Below, one piece after another: positions 23,865-28,369 of a stretch of DNA of 28,369 nt (position 1 is its first letter; each line of letters starts with the position of its first letter). Where the stretch lies: contig JAFQWB010000082.1 of NCBI GenBank assembly GCA_017407725.1, forward strand, positions 1-28,369, read 5' to 3'. A program made the position numbers and the translations under genes. The stretch is from Clostridia bacterium. Its GTDB lineage: Bacteria > Bacillota_A > Clostridia > Oscillospirales > CAG-272. Below the pieces are notes generated by a model. The model saw only the letters and a program-made list of their open reading frames with translations, searched no databases and was not told where the DNA came from.

Positions 23865-24272
23865 ATGGTAAAACTTATAGCAGGAATCAAAGGCTCAGGC
23901 AAAACAAAGACACTCATTGACCTTGCAAATGAAGCAGGAAAGAATAGTGAGGGATCTGTAATCTGTATCGAAAGAGGAACAAAGCTTATCCACGAGATCA
24001 AGTATTACGTTCGTCTTATCGACATCTCCGAGTATCATATTACTACGGCTCGTTCACTTTACGGATTTATTTGCGGAGCATACGCTTCCAATCACGATAT
24101 AACACACGTATTCATTGACAGCGGTCTTAAGATCTGCGCTGAGGATATCGAGCTCTTCTGCCTCTTCATCAACGAGATCGACGCTCTCTCTGAGAAGACA
24201 GGTATCAACTTTGTTGTTACTGCTTCCATCGCAGAAGAGAACGTTCCCGACTGCATCAAAAAGTATATGTAA
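23865..24272 (+). CDS. Small P-loop protein of unknown function
   Basis: 135 aa from ATG 23865 (GAAAGGGG upstream). Walker A is GIKGSGKT (residues 7-14). A Walker-B-like hydrophobic strand ends in Asp (HVFID, 81-85), and VVTAS (117-121) resembles the strand-4 motif of thymidine-kinase-like NTPases. The four-Cys zinc site of thymidine kinase is absent. No partner domain, signal or membrane segment. It probably shares the pgi transcript and is followed by a strong terminator. Likely an ATP/GTP-binding protein, otherwise unassigned. Confidence 0.85.
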   Translation: MVKLIAGIKGSGKTKTLIDLANEAGKNSEGSVICIERGTKLIHEIKYYVRLIDISEYHITTARSLYGFICGAYASNHDITHVFIDSGLKICAEDIELFCLFINEIDALSEKTGINFVVTASIAEENVPDCIKKYM

Positions 24273-24301
24273 TTTTTGTCAAAACAGAATATACGGCATA
24301 T

Positions 24302-24342
24302 AATATCAACAGGCAAATGCATTGCCTGTTGATATTTTTTTT
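24302..24342 (+). terminator. Intrinsic terminator after pgi and the P-loop gene
   Basis: Perfect 15-bp stem AATATCAACAGGCAA / TTGCCTGTTGATATT with a 5-nt loop and a run of T. The next gene's GGAGGA follows immediately, so that gene needs read-through or a promoter I cannot see. Confidence 0.92.
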
Positions 24343-24356
24343 CGGAGGATGATCCA

Positions 24357-25145
24357 ATGCCCGATATGAGAAATTGTATGTCCGAGCCCAAGTGCAAAAA
24401 GGATATATGTATTGATGCGCTGCGAATACTCGATAGCTGCAAGGATAAGGATTGCTTCGAGGATACACCTGTTCTTCTCACCGATTTCGGTCAGGAGATA
24501 CTTGAGAGAAGCGGCAGTGTAAGGGTGACCGATACAAAGGTGGTTTTTACCGATATTGTTATTGATCCTGTAAAATTTAGCAGAGGATTTTATCAGGTTT
24601 CGGTTCGCTTTTACACAAAGGTCACCATCGAAGCGTGTGTAGGACTCGGAAAAACTCAGGAAATAGAAGGAATTGCGGTTAACGAAAAGAAGGTAGTGCT
24701 TTTTGGCGGGGAAGGAAACGTAAGCGTGTTCAGAAGCACGGGGGCAGAGGATGATTTTTGTCCCACACCCTATGGATCAGAGCCTTTTTCAACCACAAAG
24801 CCGCTCGGTGTTGTTGAGGTAGTAGATCCGGTAGCGCTTGCTGTAAAGATAAAGGACTGTGAAAGACGGGGATTCACCTGCCTTCCCGAGGAGGTACCCG
24901 GATGTGTTACAGGATGCCTTAACGGAACGCTTGCATGCGGATGTCACGTAAGAGGGATTTACGTAACACTCGGATTTTTCTCGATAATAAGACTTGAAAG
25001 ACCGGCACAGTTTATAGTAAATGCGGCTGACTACAGTGTACCCGATAAGGTATGCAGACCCGTTCAGGAGGAGGACCCCTGCGAGATGTTCTCTCGTATG
25101 GCCTTCCCGGTTAACGAATTCTCACAGCCCTCGTGTACCGACTGA
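24357..25145 (+). CDS. Cysteine-rich protein of unknown function
   Basis: 262 aa with 16 cysteines (for example Cys7, 13, 18, 28, 33, 183, 187, 194, 196, 233, 242). The N-terminus KKDICIDALRILDSCKDKDC and the C-terminal SVPDKVC...PCEMFSRMAFPVNEF look like a family I have seen in other Clostridia without a function. There is no signal peptide or membrane helix. Between the Cys clusters the chain looks beta-rich (for example FYQVSVRFYTKVTIEACVGLG). Possible roles are a spore-coat or metal-binding protein; neither is shown. ATG with GGAGGATG upstream, directly after a terminator; a convergent terminator follows. Confidence 0.85.
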   Translation: MPDMRNCMSEPKCKKDICIDALRILDSCKDKDCFEDTPVLLTDFGQEILERSGSVRVTDTKVVFTDIVIDPVKFSRGFYQVSVRFYTKVTIEACVGLGKTQEIEGIAVNEKKVVLFGGEGNVSVFRSTGAEDDFCPTPYGSEPFSTTKPLGVVEVVDPVALAVKIKDCERRGFTCLPEEVPGCVTGCLNGTLACGCHVRGIYVTLGFFSIIRLERPAQFIVNAADYSVPDKVCRPVQEEDPCEMFSRMAFPVNEFSQPSCTD

Positions 25146-25161
25146 GAACAAAATTCAATAT

Positions 25162-25204
25162 AAAAACGGGACATAGCTGAATGCTGTGTCCCGTCTTGTT
25201 TATT
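25162..25204. terminator. Bidirectional intrinsic terminator
   Basis: Stem ACGGGACATAGC / GCTGTGTCCCGT (one G-T wobble), loop TGAAT, then CTTGTTTATTTT. It lies between the Cys-rich gene and the convergent SleL/YaaH-like gene. Confidence 0.82.
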
Positions 25205-26474
25205 TTATGTTATAGAGAGCACTGAGGGTGCTGAATGCAGGCTGGAAATAATTCATAAGATTCCAGAAGCCTATTCCGTAAAGCTCGAATTCAGATGCAA
25301 GTGATAGCTTATCCTTGATGCTTCGGGCATCTTCAAACCATACCTCGTGAAGAGAATTGCCCTCGTTATATCTGAAGAAGGGGGATGCCGATTTTTCATC
25401 AAAAAGAATCTGAGAGCCCTTTTCGTATGCAAGGAGCGGGGCAGACGCATTTGTTATCGTAGTTGCTCTTGACTCTCCCTCGACAAATGGAAGAGTAAAA
25501 TCATAACCGTAGTTTGGAATTCCCATAAATATCTTGTTTCTCGGAATACGTGAAACCGCATATTTTATAACCTCCCTTACCTTGTCAAGAGGGGCGACTG
25601 CCATCGAAGGACCGTAGGTATATCCCCATTCGTAGGTCATAAGAAGAACCTTGTCGGCGGCTTCTCCAAGCTCTCTGTAATCGTGAGCCTCGTATAAAAG
25701 ACCCTTCTGATCATCGGAGGTCTTGGGTGCAAGAGCCACCCATACTTCATATCCGTAAGCGGAGAGTGTGTCCTTAAGTCTTTTTATAAAGCTGACGTAT
25801 GCATCCTTGTCTTCGGGATAAATAAATTCAAAATCAACGTCAAGAGCGAAATATTCTTTTATCTGCATTACCGCAAGTATCTGAGATATAAGTCTTGCCT
25901 GAAGCTCCTCATCTTCAAGAAGAATGTTTGAAAGAGTATTGTCAAATACGCCCGAATCATTCAGAGTTGTAAGAAGCATTACGGGCTTTACCGAATACGA
26001 AAGAGCCCTTTCAATTATCTTTTCATCGGAAAGAGAAACAAGGTTGCCCTCGGATGTAAGTCCATAGCTGAATGGAGTTATATATGAAAGATAAGGAAGG
26101 CTTTTTTGAAGAGTTTCTGTCTGAACCTCAGGATAAACGTATCCCGATACCGCAAAGCTCTTTATCGGATCGGGATCCTCGTAGTGAATTACAAGCTCCT
26201 CGCCCTCGGTAAGATCATCAAGTCCCATAAGCTTCGGATTGTTTCTTAAAAGTGTTTTTTCGGGAATTGCGAATTTTCTTGAAACCGAAAAGAGTGTGTC
26301 ACCCCTTCTTACCTTGTAAAGCTCGGACGGGATTCTTACTATAATAGCCTGACCGATAGAAAGCTTGGAAGGATCGGGAAGCATGTTAAGCTCGTTGATT
26401 ATTTCATAAGGAACAGAATATTCCTTTGCGATAGAATAAAGGGTATCGCCTTTTTTTACTGTGTGGATTATCAT
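25200..26474 (-). CDS. LysM-GH18 spore-cortex-lytic enzyme, SleL/YaaH-like
   Basis: 424 aa from ATG 26474, where MIIHTVKKGDTLYSIA is the exact start of LysM repeat 1 (about 1-47) and AAAGG lies upstream. LysM 2 spans about 52-98 (YKVRRGDTLFSVSRKF). A GH18 barrel fills the rest, with catalytic Glu216 in LDVDFEF. The first Asp of the usual DxxDxDxE is Phe here. SleL/YaaH enzymes are N-acetylglucosaminidases that degrade cortex peptidoglycan in germination and, like this one, have LysM repeats but no signal peptide, because the mother cell puts them on the spore. This suggests a spore-former. Monocistronic on the minus strand. Confidence 0.9.
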   Translation of the reverse strand: MIIHTVKKGDTLYSIAKEYSVPYEIINELNMLPDPSKLSIGQAIIVRIPSELYKVRRGDTLFSVSRKFAIPEKTLLRNNPKLMGLDDLTEGEELVIHYEDPDPIKSFAVSGYVYPEVQTETLQKSLPYLSYITPFSYGLTSEGNLVSLSDEKIIERALSYSVKPVMLLTTLNDSGVFDNTLSNILLEDEELQARLISQILAVMQIKEYFALDVDFEFIYPEDKDAYVSFIKRLKDTLSAYGYEVWVALAPKTSDDQKGLLYEAHDYRELGEAADKVLLMTYEWGYTYGPSMAVAPLDKVREVIKYAVSRIPRNKIFMGIPNYGYDFTLPFVEGESRATTITNASAPLLAYEKGSQILFDEKSASPFFRYNEGNSLHEVWFEDARSIKDKLSLASEFELYGIGFWNLMNYFQPAFSTLSALYNIK

Positions 26475-26614
26475 AATATTACCTTTCGAGTGAATTAGCG
26501 CACGCTTATGATCATTATATGCCGAAAATAAAAAAATGGTAGATAACCTCTTGACAAAATAAATAAATATGATATAATAAAAGTGTTCCAAATGAAACAC
26601 AAAAAGGAAATACT
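26475..26614. promoter_or_regulatory. Divergent control region of the SleL/YaaH-like and Crp/Fnr genes
   Basis: Plus strand: TTGACA (26551-26556), 16-bp spacer, TATAAT (26573-26578) for the Crp/Fnr gene. Just downstream is an imperfect palindrome GTGTTCC-AAAT-GAAACAC (26583-26600) over the likely transcript start, a possible operator. Minus strand: CATATAAT lies about 35 nt before the SleL-like start and resembles a sigma-E -10 (CATACAnT), but no convincing -35 was found. Confidence 0.75.
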
Positions 26615-27289
26615 ATGGAAATTTTGTACAACTATCCAAAGGGAAGCGCCGTGTATGAAAAAATCGTTTCTGCAATGGGCTGCTTTAACGTTTTTTCTGA
26701 CAGAAGGCTAACCGAAAGACTGGTCGAGTCGGGTAAGATCTCGCTGAGAAAATATTCGTCGGGCGAGCATATCTTCGGAAGAAATAACTTTGAGCGAGCA
26801 CTTGGAATAATAGTTTCGGGAAGTGCGATCGTAAAAAAAGAGGATAAGCAAAACTCGGTCGAACTTAAAAGGATCGGTGTCGGAGGTCTTTTCGGCGCGG
26901 CGGCACTCTTTTCCGAAAACGATGAATATACAAGTGAAATAGTTGCAAAAGGCAAGGAAACTCTAGTCGCTTTTGTCGATCAGACTTCGGTAAGAGAGAT
27001 TCTTGTTTCAGATCCCGATGCCGCGATGAAGTATATATATTTTCTTACCGACAGAATAAGATATTTAAGCGGTAAAATATACTGCTTTACGGGAAGCGAT
27101 GCCATATCAAAGGTCAAGCTCTATCTTAAGGATAATGCCGAAAGCGAAATATCGGCATCAGCACTTGCAAGAGTACTTGATATAGGAAGAACGTCGCTTT
27201 ACAGAGCGCTTTCAAAGCTTGAGGCGGACGGGCTGATAGTTAAAGAAGGAAAAAGAATAAGAGTTCTTAATAAAGAAGCTCTTTTCTAA
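26615..27289 (+). CDS. Crp/Fnr-family transcriptional regulator
   Basis: 224 aa. The N-terminal cyclic-nucleotide-binding-like barrel (about 20-135) contains KYSSGEHIFG and GGLFGAAALFSE. A dimerisation helix follows, then a C-terminal Crp-type helix-turn-helix (about 178-218: SASALARVLDIGRTSLYRALSKLE, shown here in part). There is no Fnr-type N-terminal cysteine cluster, so oxygen sensing through iron-sulphur is unlikely. The ligand is unknown. ATG with AAAAGGAA upstream. It lies 25 nt before the NMT1-type binding protein, with which it is probably co-transcribed. It may regulate itself via the palindrome at its promoter. Confidence 0.92.
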   Translation: MEILYNYPKGSAVYEKIVSAMGCFNVFSDRRLTERLVESGKISLRKYSSGEHIFGRNNFERALGIIVSGSAIVKKEDKQNSVELKRIGVGGLFGAAALFSENDEYTSEIVAKGKETLVAFVDQTSVREILVSDPDAAMKYIYFLTDRIRYLSGKIYCFTGSDAISKVKLYLKDNAESEISASALARVLDIGRTSLYRALSKLEADGLIVKEGKRIRVLNKEALF

Positions 27290-27314
27290 ATAAAAAACAT
27301 CAGGAGGAAAAATT

Positions 27315-28301
27315 ATGAAAAACATCACAAAAATTATTGGACTTATACTTGTAACGGCAATGCTGTTAACGCTTGCGGCGTGTAACAGTGAGCCTGCGGA
27401 TAATACTGTTGCCAAGGTTCTTACGCTCAAGGGTCCCACAGGTCTCGGAATGCTCGAGATGATGGATAAAAACGAAAAGAGTGAAGAGAAGGGCTATGAG
27501 TTCGGAATCATGTCTTCACCCGACGAAATGAAAACCGAGGTAGTTCTCGGAAACTACGATATTGCCGCAGTTCCGATCAACCTCGCATCTGCGCTTTATA
27601 AGGTAACCGAAGGAAAGCTTATGGTTGCCGCTATAAACACACTCGGTGTGCTTTATATTCTTGAAAACGGAGAGACAATTACGAATATCTTAGATCTCAA
27701 GGGCAAGACCATTTACTGCGCAGGCGGCGGATCAACCCCCGAATACGTACTTAAATATATCCTTGAAAAGAACGGAATTGACCCTGAGAAAGACGTTACA
27801 CTTGACTTCTCCTTTACAGACCACGCAGAGCTTGCGGCTTTTGCGGCAGAGGGAACCTTCGACGTTGTGATGCTTCCTCAGCCTAACGTTACAAGCGCAC
27901 TTGTAAGCAGTAAGGAAGGAGATCTCAGAATAGCGCTCAATCTTACAGAGGAGTGGGATAAGGTTTGCGATACAAAGCTTATTCAGGGATGCATCGTAGT
28001 AAGAAAGGAATTTGCTGAGGCTCATCCCGCAAAGCTCAAGGCTTTCCTTGAGGAGTATAATGCATCTGTTGAATACGTTAATACAAACGTTGACAGCGCA
28101 GCCGCACTTGCAGAGCATTTTGGAATAATTCCCAAGGCGGCACTTGCTAAAAAGGCAATACCCGGATGTAATATTACCTTCATTGACGGCGAAGAAATGA
28201 AGAATGACATGAAGGCTATGCTCGAGATTCTTTATGAGGCGGCTCCTTCATCGGTTGGAGGAAAGCTTCCCGATGATGCTTTCTACTACATTGCTAAGTA
28301 A
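27315..28301 (+). CDS. NMT1/SsuA-like ABC substrate-binding lipoprotein
   Basis: 328 aa. Lipoprotein signal with lipobox LAAC (Cys23), then a two-lobed periplasmic-binding-type fold like the nitrate/sulfonate/thiamine-precursor family: GPTGLGMLEMM, NYDIAAVPINLASALYK, DLKGKTIYCAGGGSTPEYVLKYIL and a later FDVVMLPQPN. It would capture a small organic or inorganic ligand outside the cell and deliver it to an ABC permease. The next gene, starting 28348, may be that permease. Strong AGGAGG before the ATG. The ligand cannot be told from the sequence. Confidence 0.92.
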   Translation: MKNITKIIGLILVTAMLLTLAACNSEPADNTVAKVLTLKGPTGLGMLEMMDKNEKSEEKGYEFGIMSSPDEMKTEVVLGNYDIAAVPINLASALYKVTEGKLMVAAINTLGVLYILENGETITNILDLKGKTIYCAGGGSTPEYVLKYILEKNGIDPEKDVTLDFSFTDHAELAAFAAEGTFDVVMLPQPNVTSALVSSKEGDLRIALNLTEEWDKVCDTKLIQGCIVVRKEFAEAHPAKLKAFLEEYNASVEYVNTNVDSAAALAEHFGIIPKAALAKKAIPGCNITFIDGEEMKNDMKAMLEILYEAAPSSVGGKLPDDAFYYIAK

Positions 28302-28347
28302 GGTAGTTTGATAAAAACAAAAATGAAAAATGAAAGGGGGGATAGGT

Positions 28348-28369
28348 ATGAAGAGCTGGATCAAGGCGC
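28348..28369 (+). CDS. First seven codons of a further gene, cut by the window edge
   Basis: ATG at 28348 after GAAAGGGGGG, 46 nt behind the binding-protein gene; reads MKSWIKA before the edge. By position it is probably an ABC transporter permease or ATPase for the preceding lipoprotein, but the fragment is too short to recognise. Confidence 0.6.

Noticed and set aside
22529..24001. 490-codon open frame on the minus strand
   Set aside because: Antisense to pgi and the P-loop gene. Its length comes from codon bias on the opposite strand; the translation is Cys/Ser/Leu-rich with no recognisable domain.
1..28369. CRISPR array, tRNA, rRNA or insertion sequence
   Set aside because: No regularly spaced repeats, no tRNA-like cloverleaf or CCA-flanked segment noticed, no transposase or integrase motif; genes are tightly packed and intergenic gaps are accounted for by promoters and terminators.

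Overview
This window looks like chromosomal DNA of a low-to-mid-GC, Gram-positive member of the Clostridia, probably an uncultured gut-type lineage. The evidence is strong AGGAGG-type ribosome binding sites, textbook sigma-A promoters (TTGACA-N17-TATAAT), a Firmicute-type infC-rpmI-rplT operon with an attenuating leader, DacF/VanY carboxypeptidases, and a LysM-GH18 protein of the spore-cortex-lytic SleL/YaaH kind. I cannot name the genus. No rRNA, tRNA, CRISPR array, transposase, integrase or phage gene is visible.

Layout. Positions 1-11830 form one long minus-strand block of core genes. Read in the direction of transcription they are: promoter and L20-type leader, infC (apparently starting at ATC), rpmI, rplT, intrinsic terminator, a SpoU/TrmH rRNA/tRNA methyltransferase, dprA, topA, trmFO, plsX, rnc, an Elp3-like radical SAM gene, and smc, which runs off the left edge and is incomplete. 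plsX, rnc, the radical SAM gene and smc are tightly packed, and the last two junctions are ATGA overlaps.

Positions 11887-16258 are plus-strand. First comes a two-gene envelope unit: a membrane-anchored stalk-domain protein with a TTG start, then a VanY-type D,D-carboxypeptidase. A four-gene unit follows: a MerR-type regulator fused to two membrane helices and a zinc ribbon, a PLDc_N mini membrane protein, an ABC ATPase and an ABC-2 permease. Its promoter has a MerR-like 19-bp spacer and an inverted repeat. Positions 16269-17925 hold two divergent sugar-phosphate isomerase/epimerase paralogues. Positions 17959-19217 (minus) hold an SGNH-hydrolase lipoprotein and a DUF4358 lipoprotein.

From 19229 the plus strand carries an ABC-F ATPase, a DacF-type D,D-carboxypeptidase whose start lies inside a large inverted repeat, pgi, a small P-loop protein and a cysteine-rich protein of unknown function. 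A convergent minus-strand SleL/YaaH-like gene (25200-26474) follows. The right end holds a Crp/Fnr regulator with a palindrome at its transcription start, an NMT1-type substrate-binding lipoprotein and the first codons of another gene, probably a transporter component.

The most interesting items are the membrane-tethered MerR/ABC unit, the infC leader with non-canonical start, the terminator-like hairpin that encloses the dacF start, and two conserved-looking but unexplained proteins (135 aa P-loop and 262 aa Cys-rich). I found no clear new defence or mobile system. The functional proposals are inferences from sequence.
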